Shown: positions 56,830 through 64,000 of the stretch, piece after piece
Numbering within the stretch: position 1 is the first letter of the stretch
How the letters are laid out: every line of letters begins with the position of its first letter
DNA from: 2-02-FULL-55-14 sp964581115
GTDB lineage: Bacteria; Bacteroidota; Ignavibacteria; UBA10030
Assembly (NCBI GenBank): GCA_964581115.1
Contig: CAZOMY010000003.1
Span: 62,001-126,000, forward strand
Reading direction: 5' to 3'
DNA: 64,000 nt
The notes under the pieces: generated by a model
Told to the model about the DNA's origin: nothing
Database searches by the model: none
What the model saw: only the letters and a program-made list of their open reading frames with translations
Translations under genes and position numbers: made by a program

Positions 56830-57263
56830 CCACACGGCCTGATATCGAGATCCTGCTTGTTGAAGACGACCCGCAGGATGCTGACTTGACGATGCACACG
56901 CTGCGTCGGCACGGACTGACCGAAAAGCTGCTGCATGTGAAGGACGGCGCCGAGGCCTGGCAGTGGCTCGAGCGGTATGTCGAGCAGGGACAGCATTCGC
57001 TCCGCCTGGTACTGCTCGACCTGAAGATGCCTCGGCTGAGCGGCATGCAGGTGCTCGACCGCATGAAGGCCCATCCCGAGATGCGGCGCATTCCCGTCGT
57101 CGTCATGACCTCGTCGCAGCAGGAAGCGGACCTCGTCTCGTGCTATGACCTGGGGGTCAACAGCTACATCGTCAAGCCGCTGCAATTCGTCGATTTTTCC
57201 CGGGTCGTGGCCGGCCTGGGCCAATACTGGATCGAGTTGAACACCACCTTGGCCAGCCGTTAG
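56826..57263 (+). CDS. Rcp1-like single-domain response regulator (after cheB)
   Basis: A 145-residue receiver: ILLVEDDPQDADLTMHTLRR, LVLLDLKMPRLSGMQVLDRM (phospho-acceptor Asp), VVMTSSQQEADLVSCYDLGV and SYIVKPLQF. The DPQDADLT pattern and loop length match Rcp1-type regulators, like the one at 41109. Start overlaps the cheB stop (ATGA). It lies between CheB and the hybrid kinase, its likely phosphodonor or output partner. Confidence 0.88.
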   Translation: MTTRPDIEILLVEDDPQDADLTMHTLRRHGLTEKLLHVKDGAEAWQWLERYVEQGQHSLRLVLLDLKMPRLSGMQVLDRMKAHPEMRRIPVVVMTSSQQEADLVSCYDLGVNSYIVKPLQFVDFSRVVAGLGQYWIELNTTLASR

Positions 57264-57284
57264 GCGGCCGTAAACGGAACGACC

Positions 57285-60053
57285 ATGGACCAGCGAGTCA
57301 AGATCCTCCTCGTCGAAGACATTCCCATCGATGCCGAGCTCACCGAACGGGAGCTGTTGAACGCCAACATTCCGTGCCAGGTCACGCGCGTGGCAACGAA
57401 GAAGAAGTTCCTTCGCGCCCTCGACGAGGACCGTCCGGACGTGATCTTGGCGGACTACACGTTGCCTCAATTCTCCGGGCTCGAGGCGCTCAAGATCGTC
57501 AAGGAGCGCGCGCTCTCGGTGCCGTTCATCCTCGTCACGGGGACGCAACGGGAGGAGGTGGCCGTCGAGTGCATGAAGGAAGGGGCCGACGACTACATTC
57601 TCAAGACGAGTCTCAAGCGCCTGCCGGGCGCGATCCAGAATGCGCTCGCGAAACGGAAGGCAGAAGAGGAACGGGTGCTGCTGCAGGAAGAGCTGCAACG
57701 TTCGGCGGCCCGAACGCTCACGATCTTCGAAAGCATCACCGACGCGTTCTTTGCCGTCACGAGTGACTGGAACCTCATGTATCTGAATCCGAAGTCCGAT
57801 GACTTCCTGAAGCGGATGCAGAAGTCACGGCAGGACCTGTGGGGTCGCGTGTGGTGGGACGAGTTCCCGATGCCGGAATCGTCGCCCGGCCGCAAGGCAT
57901 TGTTGCGGGCCATGGCCGAAGGGGTCCCCGCGGAATTCGAAGAATACTTCGCGGCCTTCGATGCCTGGCTCTATGTGCGGGCCTACCCCGCGGACGATGG
58001 TCTCTCGATCTACGCCCAGGACATCACCGACCGCAAACGGTCTGAGACCCTGCAACGCGCCGTCTACCGCATCTCCGAGGCCACGAGCATCGGCGGCCGC
58101 TTGATCGACCTGTTCCGACGTTTGCATGAGATCGTCGGAGAGCTGATGCCCGCCCGCAATTTTTCGATCGCCCTGCGGAACCCTGGCTCCGACGAACTGA
58201 CGTTCGCCTACTTTTCGGATGAACATTCGGACACCAAGGCCGTTCGGAGCACCGGTCGGTGCCTGGCGGACTACGTGCTGGTGCAGAATCGTCCGATGAT
58301 CGTCTCAGCCGAAGAGTACGGCCGGCTTCACGAATGCGGTGAGATCTCGAACGGTCCGGCGACGTTCATCGACTGGCTGGGGGTCCCGCTGCGGTCGGCG
58401 CAGGGACCGATCGGCGTCATTGCCGTGTGCAGTTACGCCGAAGGGGTGCGGTTCGGCCAGACGGAGCAGAACATCCTTTCCTATGTGTCCGAGCAGATCG
58501 CCATGGCGATCGAGCGGAAGCGGGCGGAGGAGAAGATCAGAGACCAGGTGCGTCTCCTCGACATCGCACAGGACGCCATCCTGGAGCTCGACATGGACCA
58601 TCGCGTCGTGTTCTGGAACAAGAGCGCGGAACGCATCTACGGATGGTCGTCGGCCGAGGCCTTGGGCCAAAAGGCTTCCGACCTCTTCCAGCGTCAAGCG
58701 CAGCATCTGGATTCGGCCGTCCAAGAGGTGATGAGCTCCGGTCAGTGGTTCGGCGAGTTGACGCAAGTGAACAAGAACGGCCAACCCGTAGTCGTCGAGA
58801 GCCGGTGGAACGTCGTGCGGAACGACGACGGACAACCGACCTCGGTGCTCGTCATCAACACCGACATCACCGAAAAAAAGCAGCTGGAACGGCAGTTCCT
58901 GCGGGCCCAGCGGATGGAAAGTATCGGGACGCTGGCCAGCGGCATCGCACACGACCTCAACAACGTCCTCGCTCCGATGCGGATGGCGATCCCATTGCTC
59001 CGCGACGCGCTGACGACCCCTTCGTCGAAGACGATCCTCGAGACGCTCGAGATGACAGCCAAGCGCGGCGAAGGCATCGTGAAGCAGGTCCTGTCGTTCG
59101 TCCGAGGTATGGAGGGCGAGCGTTCGGCCCTGAAGATGAAGCATCTGGTGAACGAGCTCTCGCGCTTCCTCCGCGAGACCGTCAACCCGTCGATCAAGAT
59201 CATGACCCGCTGCCCGGCAGACCTGTGGCAGGTGAAGGGAGACGCAACGCAGCTTTCGCAGGTCCTGATGAACCTGTCGGTGAACGCGCGCGATGCCATG
59301 CCCGAGGGTGGAACGCTCCGCATCGAATTGCAGAACCTGACGCTGAGTCCTGAGATGGCGACGCGGCATCTCGACGCAAAGCCGGGACCGTACGTCCTGC
59401 TGACGGTGGCCGATACCGGCATGGGTATCGCGCCCGAGAATCTCAGCCGTATCTTCGACCCCTTCTTCACGACCAAGGAGCCGGGGAAGGGAACGGGCCT
59501 TGGACTGGCGACGGTCACCACGATCGTCAAGAGCCATGGCGGATTCATCGACCTGCAGAGCGAGGTCGGACGCGGTACGCAATTCAAGGTCTACCTGCCG
59601 GCCACGGAGGTCGAGCAGGCCGAAGTGGAAGCCGCCGCCCAGGAGATCCCGTCGGGCCACGGAGAGACGATCCTCGTCGTCGAGGATGAAGAGAGCGTCT
59701 CCGGGCTGATCAAGACGATCCTGACGGGCCGGAACTACAAGGTCCTCACCGCATCGGACGGAACAGAAGCGCTCGCCACGTACATGGCGAATCGCGAGAC
59801 CATCCAGCTCGTACTCGTGGACATGCTCATGCCGGTGCTGGACGGCGCGGCGACGATTCGGGCGCTCCGGAAGATCAACGCCGACCTGAAGATCGTCGCG
59901 ATGAGCGGATTGTTGCTCGAAAAAGCGTCGGACGAGAACGCGGCCCTGCTCCGGTCTCTGCCGTTCCTGTCGAAGCCGTTCGACCCCGAGACGCTGCTCC
60001 GGATCATGGCGAAGGAGTTGGCAGCGGAAGAATCGATGGTCGAAGCGGCGTAA
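57285..60053 (+). CDS. REC-PAS-GAF-PAS hybrid histidine kinase with C-terminal receiver
   Basis: A 922-residue cytoplasmic hybrid kinase. N-terminal receiver (ILLVEDIPIDAELTERELLN, LADYTLPQFSGLEAL; 1-125), PAS (150-260), GAF (265-410), PAS/PAC (420-540), HisKA with His556 (LASGIAHDLNNVLAPMRMA), HATPase (LMNLSVNARDAMPEGG, DTGMGIAPENLSRIFDPFFT, GTGLGLATVTTIVKSHGG; 570-780) and a C-terminal receiver (ILVVEDEESVSGLIKTIL, LVLVDMLMPVLDGAATI). Starts 22 bp after the receiver gene at 56826. Signal unknown. Both receivers have their Asp, so intramolecular phosphorelay is plausible. Confidence 0.9.
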   Translation: MDQRVKILLVEDIPIDAELTERELLNANIPCQVTRVATKKKFLRALDEDRPDVILADYTLPQFSGLEALKIVKERALSVPFILVTGTQREEVAVECMKEGADDYILKTSLKRLPGAIQNALAKRKAEEERVLLQEELQRSAARTLTIFESITDAFFAVTSDWNLMYLNPKSDDFLKRMQKSRQDLWGRVWWDEFPMPESSPGRKALLRAMAEGVPAEFEEYFAAFDAWLYVRAYPADDGLSIYAQDITDRKRSETLQRAVYRISEATSIGGRLIDLFRRLHEIVGELMPARNFSIALRNPGSDELTFAYFSDEHSDTKAVRSTGRCLADYVLVQNRPMIVSAEEYGRLHECGEISNGPATFIDWLGVPLRSAQGPIGVIAVCSYAEGVRFGQTEQNILSYVSEQIAMAIERKRAEEKIRDQVRLLDIAQDAILELDMDHRVVFWNKSAERIYGWSSAEALGQKASDLFQRQAQHLDSAVQEVMSSGQWFGELTQVNKNGQPVVVESRWNVVRNDDGQPTSVLVINTDITEKKQLERQFLRAQRMESIGTLASGIAHDLNNVLAPMRMAIPLLRDALTTPSSKTILETLEMTAKRGEGIVKQVLSFVRGMEGERSALKMKHLVNELSRFLRETVNPSIKIMTRCPADLWQVKGDATQLSQVLMNLSVNARDAMPEGGTLRIELQNLTLSPEMATRHLDAKPGPYVLLTVADTGMGIAPENLSRIFDPFFTTKEPGKGTGLGLATVTTIVKSHGGFIDLQSEVGRGTQFKVYLPATEVEQAEVEAAAQEIPSGHGETILVVEDEESVSGLIKTILTGRNYKVLTASDGTEALATYMANRETIQLVLVDMLMPVLDGAATIRALRKINADLKIVAMSGLLLEKASDENAALLRSLPFLSKPFDPETLLRIMAKELAAEESMVEAA

Positions 60054-60069
60054 GGAGAGGAGACGCATC

Positions 60070-61665
60070 ATGTCCACGCCCGCGAATTGGGAACAGAAAC
60101 GCATCGGCGTTGTCCGCGACGTCACGACGAGCGGCCTCACGGTCGAGATCGACCCAAAGGTGTCGAAGCTCATCCTGCCGCTCAACGGCAAAAGTTACCC
60201 GATCGGCCAGATCGGCACGTACGTGCTCGTGCCGGTCAACAAGTCGGTCCTGCTCGGCATGATCGCCGGCTTCCACAAGGTCGGCGTGCACGAGAACGGC
60301 AGCATCCATGCCCTGTTTCAGATGAACGTGACACTCGTCGGCATGGTCCGAAACGGAATGTTCGAAAGAGGCGTCTCGACGTTTCCGACGGCCGACACGC
60401 CGGTCTACCTGCTCGAAGACAAGGATCTCTCGGTCGCTTTCTCCGTGTACCAGCGGTATGGCTTCTCGATCGGCCGGCTGTCGTTGTTCGAGAATGAGCG
60501 TGCACATCTCGACCCGAACCGATTCTTCGGCAAGCATCTGGCCGTCGTCGGTGCCAGCGGATCCGGCAAATCATCGACGGTCGCTTCGATCCTGCAAAAG
60601 GTCGTCGGATATCCCGACACAAATGTCATCATCCTCGACATCCACAACGAATACCAGAGCGCGTTCCCCGAGAACAGTCAGTACCTGAACCTGACCGAAC
60701 TCGAGCTCCCGTTCTGGTTGATGAATTTCCAGGAGCTCCTCGAGCTGTTCATTGACGATACCGACGAGCATGCGGCCGCGCAGATCACGGTGCTCAAGGA
60801 CCTCGTCTACCAGGCGAAGCGCGACCAGAACCCCGAACTCAAGAACGTGCTGACAGTCGACACGCCCGTCTACTATAATCTGACCGAGGTCAGGACAAAG
60901 ATCGAAGCGCTCGACAGTGAGCCGGGAGGACCGTTCCAGGGAAAGTTCGCACGCTTCCTCGTCCAACTCGACACGAAGCTGAACGACCCCCGCTATGACT
61001 TTCTCTTCAGGCCGCGGCTCTACATCCATTCATCGACGATCGAAGAGCTGCTGGGCAAGATGTTCGGAATGAGCGGTAGGTCAAAGATCACGATCATGGA
61101 CATGAGCGGGGTGCCGTTCGACATCGTCAACACGATCGTGTCGCTGGTGGCCCGACTGGCGTTCGATTTCAACTTCTGGAACACGAACCGGCGGGAGTTT
61201 CCCATCCTGCTTGTCTTTGAAGAGGCGCACAACTACCTTTCTTCCCAGGGCGAGGGGACGCGTGCGGCCCGGCGGACGATCGAGCGCATCGCCAAGGAGG
61301 GACGGAAGTACGGCGTCAGCTGCATGATCGTGAGCCAGCGGCCCTCGGACATCTCCGAGACCATCCTTTCGCAGTGCAACAACTTCGTCGTCCTCCGGCT
61401 GACGAATCCCGTCGACCAGAACTACGTACGACGGCTCGTCGCCGACACGTTCCCCGGCCTGGAGAATCTATTGCCGTCGCTCCGTCCGGGTGAAGCTCTG
61501 GTCGTGGGTGATGCCGTGCCGATGCCGCTCCGCGTGCAGGTCGACATGCCGGAACCGGAGCCGACGAGCGCGGACATCAAGTTCTTCGACAAGTGGAAGT
61601 TGCGGCAGTCTCCGACCGACGTCAGCGATGTCGTGCGGCGCTGGTGGTATCAGGAACGAGCATAA
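60070..61665 (+). CDS. HerA/FtsK-superfamily ATPase with N-terminal barrel
   Basis: A 531-residue P-loop ATPase. N-terminal HAS-barrel-like region (IGVVRDVTTSGLTVEIDPKV), Walker A GASGSGKSSTVASIL at residue 161, Walker B LLVFEEAHNYL (Glu384-Glu385), Arg-finger-like region RRTIERIAKEGRKYGVSCMI, then SQRPSDISETILSQCNNFVV, typical HerA. HerA hexamers normally process DNA ends with NurA or work with SIR2/DUF4297 effectors in defence; neither is beside it. Here it is in the signalling locus, 16 bp after the hybrid kinase and 21 bp before a REC protein. Function in this context is unknown. Confidence 0.85.
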   Translation: MSTPANWEQKRIGVVRDVTTSGLTVEIDPKVSKLILPLNGKSYPIGQIGTYVLVPVNKSVLLGMIAGFHKVGVHENGSIHALFQMNVTLVGMVRNGMFERGVSTFPTADTPVYLLEDKDLSVAFSVYQRYGFSIGRLSLFENERAHLDPNRFFGKHLAVVGASGSGKSSTVASILQKVVGYPDTNVIILDIHNEYQSAFPENSQYLNLTELELPFWLMNFQELLELFIDDTDEHAAAQITVLKDLVYQAKRDQNPELKNVLTVDTPVYYNLTEVRTKIEALDSEPGGPFQGKFARFLVQLDTKLNDPRYDFLFRPRLYIHSSTIEELLGKMFGMSGRSKITIMDMSGVPFDIVNTIVSLVARLAFDFNFWNTNRREFPILLVFEEAHNYLSSQGEGTRAARRTIERIAKEGRKYGVSCMIVSQRPSDISETILSQCNNFVVLRLTNPVDQNYVRRLVADTFPGLENLLPSLRPGEALVVGDAVPMPLRVQVDMPEPEPTSADIKFFDKWKLRQSPTDVSDVVRRWWYQERA

Positions 61666-61686
61666 TCGGGCCGATCAGACGGGACC

Positions 61687-62943
61687 ATGTCCACGGCAAC
61701 CCCCCATAGCCTCAGCAAGCCCGAGGAACTGCGCAAGCAGGCGAACGAGATCCTCAAGGGCGTCGACCAGCTGATCAAGGCCGGCAATCTGTCGCAGGCG
61801 CAGGCCGAGATCAGCCGTGCGAAGGCGATCGACCCCAACAATGCGTACATCTACGCGTTCGAGGAACGGATCTCCTTCCTGCACGCCGAGGACCAGCGCA
61901 AGCAGGGTGACGCCGCCGCCCGGCAATTGAAGGAGGATGCGGCAAAGGCCAAGCTCGAGGCGGAGCGTAAGCGCCTCGAGGATGAGCGGAAAGCCAAAGA
62001 AGAGGAGGCGAAACGACGTCTCGAGGCCGATCGGCTCAAAAAGGCCCAGACGGCGCCGCCTCCGGCAGCTTCGCCGGCCCCTGCGGCCTCTCCAAAGCCG
62101 TCCGGCCTGACCGACCGTCAGAAGGCCGAGCAGGAAGCCAAGCGCAAGTTTGAGGAGGACTTCAAGAAGGCCGAGGCCGAGCGGCAGAAGGCGGCGAAGC
62201 CGGTGGTGAGCCATGACGCCAACGACCCGGCGAACATCTACAAGAAGGTACTTCTGCTCGCCTGGGCCGACGGTGCGCTCACGAAGGAAGAGCAAAGCCA
62301 GTTGGCCGCCATGCGCGCCACGCTGAGCATTTCCGAAGAGATCCATCAGCGGCTCGAGACCGACGTCAAGCGCGAGTCGTACGCGCAGGCCTTCAAGATC
62401 GCCTGGACCTCGGGACTCAACGCCAAAGAGCGGGGCTCGGTCGTTGCCGAACTGCGCAAGAAGTTCGGCATCGAATCGAACGAACACGCCAAGATCGAGT
62501 CGAAAGTGCTGGCGGAGCTCGGTCCCGAGCATCACCAGCAGTCGATCGTGGTCGTCGACGACGAAGATGCCATGCGCCTGCTCATCACGCAAGTGCTCGA
62601 GGAGTCGGGCTTCGTCGTGCAGGCCTTCAGCACGTCGGATGAAGCCATCGTGGCCCTGAAAGACCTTACGCCCGACCTCATTTTGTCCGATATCAACCTC
62701 GACACCTCGACGATGGGCGGCTTTTCATTCTACGAGAAGGTACGGCTCTACCAGCACCTGTCCATGGTGCCCTTCATGTTCCTCAGCGGCCTTCGCGACG
62801 AAGGTATGATCCGCTATGGCAAAGGTTTGGGGGCCGACGACTACATCACCAAGCCCTTCTCAAACGAACTCCTGCTCGATACCATCCGGGGCAAGATCAA
62901 GCGCTACCGACAGATGCGACCTCAGGTCGTGGCTGCTTCCTGA
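61687..62943 (+). CDS. TPR-like/coiled-coil/TerB-like protein with C-terminal receiver
   Basis: A 418-residue protein of unusual architecture. Residues 10-60 form a helical TPR-like hairpin (LIKAGNLSQAQAEISRAKAI, NAYIYAFEE), 65-125 a charged Lys/Glu/Arg coiled coil, then a Pro/Ala linker, a second coiled coil, a TerB-like helical domain (KKVLLLAWADGALTKEEQSQ, AFKIAWTSGLNAKERGSVV; about 182-275) and a receiver (IVVVDDEDAMRLLITQVLEE, LILSDINLDTSTMGGF, YITKPFSNELL; 285-410). It ends the signalling run, probably co-transcribed with the HerA-type gene. A receiver output reaching a scaffold, not DNA, is suggested. Confidence 0.8.
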   Translation: MSTATPHSLSKPEELRKQANEILKGVDQLIKAGNLSQAQAEISRAKAIDPNNAYIYAFEERISFLHAEDQRKQGDAAARQLKEDAAKAKLEAERKRLEDERKAKEEEAKRRLEADRLKKAQTAPPPAASPAPAASPKPSGLTDRQKAEQEAKRKFEEDFKKAEAERQKAAKPVVSHDANDPANIYKKVLLLAWADGALTKEEQSQLAAMRATLSISEEIHQRLETDVKRESYAQAFKIAWTSGLNAKERGSVVAELRKKFGIESNEHAKIESKVLAELGPEHHQQSIVVVDDEDAMRLLITQVLEESGFVVQAFSTSDEAIVALKDLTPDLILSDINLDTSTMGGFSFYEKVRLYQHLSMVPFMFLSGLRDEGMIRYGKGLGADDYITKPFSNELLLDTIRGKIKRYRQMRPQVVAAS

Positions 62944-62991
62944 TCGGCCTCCAACAGCCTCGTGCGTTGCGCGAAGCTTCGTCCGTCACCG

Positions 62992-63013
62992 ACCCCGGAA
63001 CTCCGGGGTTTTT
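62992..63013 (+). terminator. Rho-independent terminator of the signalling cluster
   Basis: CCCCGG (62993-62998), loop AACT-like, CCGGGG (63003-63008), then TTTTT (63009-63013). The clearest intrinsic terminator in the window, 50 bp after the last signalling gene and before the galT promoter. Confidence 0.85.
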
Positions 63014-63039
63014 CATTCCTGCGAATCGTGCGTGAACGA

Positions 63040-63071
63040 TTGCGCGAGGATGAAGAGGGACGTACATTGCG
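63040..63071 (+). promoter_or_regulatory. Promoter for galT (TTG-N20-TACATTGCG)
   Basis: TTG 63040-63042, 20 bp, then TACATTGCG 63063-63071. Same -7 sequence as the recN promoter. Predicted leader is about 12 nt before ATG 63087. Confidence 0.75.
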
Positions 63072-63086
63072 GGCGCCCTCCGACCG

Positions 63087-64000
63087 ATGCCAGAACTCCG
63101 GCAGAATATCGTCACGCGCGACTGGGTCATCATCGCCACCGAACGCGCACGGCGTCCGGATGCGTTCGCCGTCAAGCGGCGCGACGTCGCACCGGCGCTT
63201 CAACTCGATCCCACCTGCCCGTTCTGTCCCGGCCACGAGGGCGATACCGCGCAAGAGCACGGCCGGGTGGACGGTCCCGAAGGCTGGCGCATCCGCGTCA
63301 TCGCGAACAAGTTCCCCGCGCTCGTTCGCGAAGGACTTCCGATGCGGAAACTGAATGGCATCTACCGTTCGATGAACGCCGTCGGATACCACGAGGTCGT
63401 CATTGAGAACCGTCGCCATGACCTCCATCTGCACGAAGCGCCCGTAGACGACGTGGCCGAGGTCCTGGGAGTTTACCGGAAGCGCTACCAGGAGCTCCGG
63501 TCCGATCCGCGCATCGAGGCGGTCGTGATCTTTCGCAATCACGGCGCCGGGGCGGGCACGTCGCAACCGCATCCGCATTCGCAGATCGTCGCGACCCCGA
63601 TCGTTCCGTCGCAGGTGCGCAATCGGCTGGAGATCGCCGTCCGCTATTTTGACGAGACGGGCGAATGTGTTTTCTGCCGAACCGCACGGGACGAACGTTC
63701 CGTGGCCGACCGGGTCATCTGTACGAATCGAAGCTTTGTCGCCTTCATCCCGTACGCCGCGCTGTCGCCGTTCCATCTATGGGTCTTCCCGCTTCGGCAT
63801 ATGTCGTCGTTCGATGCATCGACCGACGAGGAGCTGGCCGACCTTGCGGAGATCCTGCGCACGCTGTTCGGCAAGCTCTACACAGGCCTCAACGATCCCG
63901 ACTATAATATGCTCATCCGCTCGTTGCCCGTACGAATGGTTCAATCGGACTCCTTCCACTGGTACATCTCGATCGTGCCACGGATCTCCGTCGCCGCCGG
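63087..64000 (+). CDS. galT: Galactose-1-phosphate uridylyltransferase (partial, runs off the window)
   Basis: Transfers UMP from UDP-glucose to galactose 1-phosphate in the Leloir pathway. The visible 304 codons show the HIT-superfamily GalT fold: MPELRQNIVTRDWVIIATER, a zinc-site CPFCPGHEGDT segment, active-site HPHSQIVATPIVP (His-Pro-His, preceded by GAGAGTSQ), CVFCRTARDE and FHLWVFPLRHMSSF. The C-terminus, after SFHWYISIVPRIS, is cut at base 64000. ATG 63087 is 24 bp after the -7 box. No galK or galE is visible. Confidence 0.9.
   Translation, partial: MPELRQNIVTRDWVIIATERARRPDAFAVKRRDVAPALQLDPTCPFCPGHEGDTAQEHGRVDGPEGWRIRVIANKFPALVREGLPMRKLNGIYRSMNAVGYHEVVIENRRHDLHLHEAPVDDVAEVLGVYRKRYQELRSDPRIEAVVIFRNHGAGAGTSQPHPHSQIVATPIVPSQVRNRLEIAVRYFDETGECVFCRTARDERSVADRVICTNRSFVAFIPYAALSPFHLWVFPLRHMSSFDASTDEELADLAEILRTLFGKLYTGLNDPDYNMLIRSLPVRMVQSDSFHWYISIVPRISVAA

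Noticed and set aside
58305..60191. 628-codon open frame on the minus strand opposite the hybrid kinase
   Set aside because: Shadow of a gene with intact PAS, GAF, HisKA, HATPase and REC motifs; composition is typical of antisense frames in GC-rich DNA.
60070..61665. HerA-SIR2 or HerA-DUF4297 anti-phage system
   Set aside because: No nuclease or SIR2/DUF4297 effector is adjacent; the only sirtuin in the window is a SIRT5-type deacylase about 44 kb away coupled to pyk.
1..64000. Insertion sequences, prophage or integrative element
   Set aside because: No transposase, integrase, phage structural gene or attachment-site duplication was seen; the tRNA-Arg has no integrase next to it.

Overview
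The window is a GC-rich (about 60%) bacterial chromosome segment with no plasmid, phage or insertion-sequence signature. The lineage looks like the Bacteroidota/Chlorobiota/Kapaibacteriota (FCB) group. Ten promoters can be read off by eye as TTG-N20-TAnnTT, the geometry of the Bacteroidota-type housekeeping sigma factor (-33 TTG / -7 TAnnTTTG), and a PorV/FadL-type outer-membrane barrel and a HEAT-repeat protein are present. The exact phylum is an inference.

Layout. 1-18287 (+): atpG, then ffh-rpsP-rimM-trmD-rplS, an MqnA/MqnD-like protein, recN-cysS-amidohydrolase, three envelope genes (small barrel, Trp/Tyr- and Ser-rich lipoprotein, FadL/PorV barrel), and a penicillin-acylase-family hydrolase coupled to a class III sirtuin and pyruvate kinase. 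18291-33424 (-): a monohaem cytochrome with a haem-motif porin, fbp with a DnaQ-type exonuclease, serS with two ABC exporters, a five-gene run (HisA-like, PfkB kinase, dapD, RmlD-like reductase, NicO/UreH-type transporter) and a MoxR/VWA pair. 33533-36397: a GT9 glycosyltransferase, a tiny Cys-rich exported ORF, tRNA-Arg(TCT) and an orphan MacB-type permease. 36621-62943 (+): about 26 kb of signal transduction. It holds a PstS-like periplasmic protein, a 1263-residue multi-PAS kinase, an Rcp1-like regulator, a NarX/NarL-type pair, then MCP, CheW, a periplasmic protein, a second MCP, a HEAT protein, CheR, two CheY, two CheZ-like phosphatases, a short CheA, a STAS/SEC14-like protein, CheB, another receiver, a REC-PAS-GAF-PAS-kinase-REC hybrid, a HerA-type ATPase and a coiled-coil/TerB-like/REC protein. 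63087-64000 (+): galT, cut by the window end.

The most novel element is regulatory. A 16-bp imperfect palindrome with 7-2-7 geometry (ATAGGAA-nn-TTCCTAT and the variant half ATCAGAA) occurs ten times, only in the signalling locus. Eight copies sit directly downstream of the NarX/NarL-type pair as four pairs, each pair with exactly 20 bp from start to start. Single copies lie upstream of the giant kinase and of cheY. At the giant kinase, at cheY and (as a degenerate copy) at the first MCP gene, the palindrome ends exactly 20 bp before the -33 hexamer. The MCP and cheY promoters also share an unusual GATACT-N19-TAARTTG core. The simplest model is that the LuxR/NarL-type response regulator at 43039-43671 binds these sites and drives the chemotaxis genes; that regulator-site link is inferred, while the sites and spacings are read directly.
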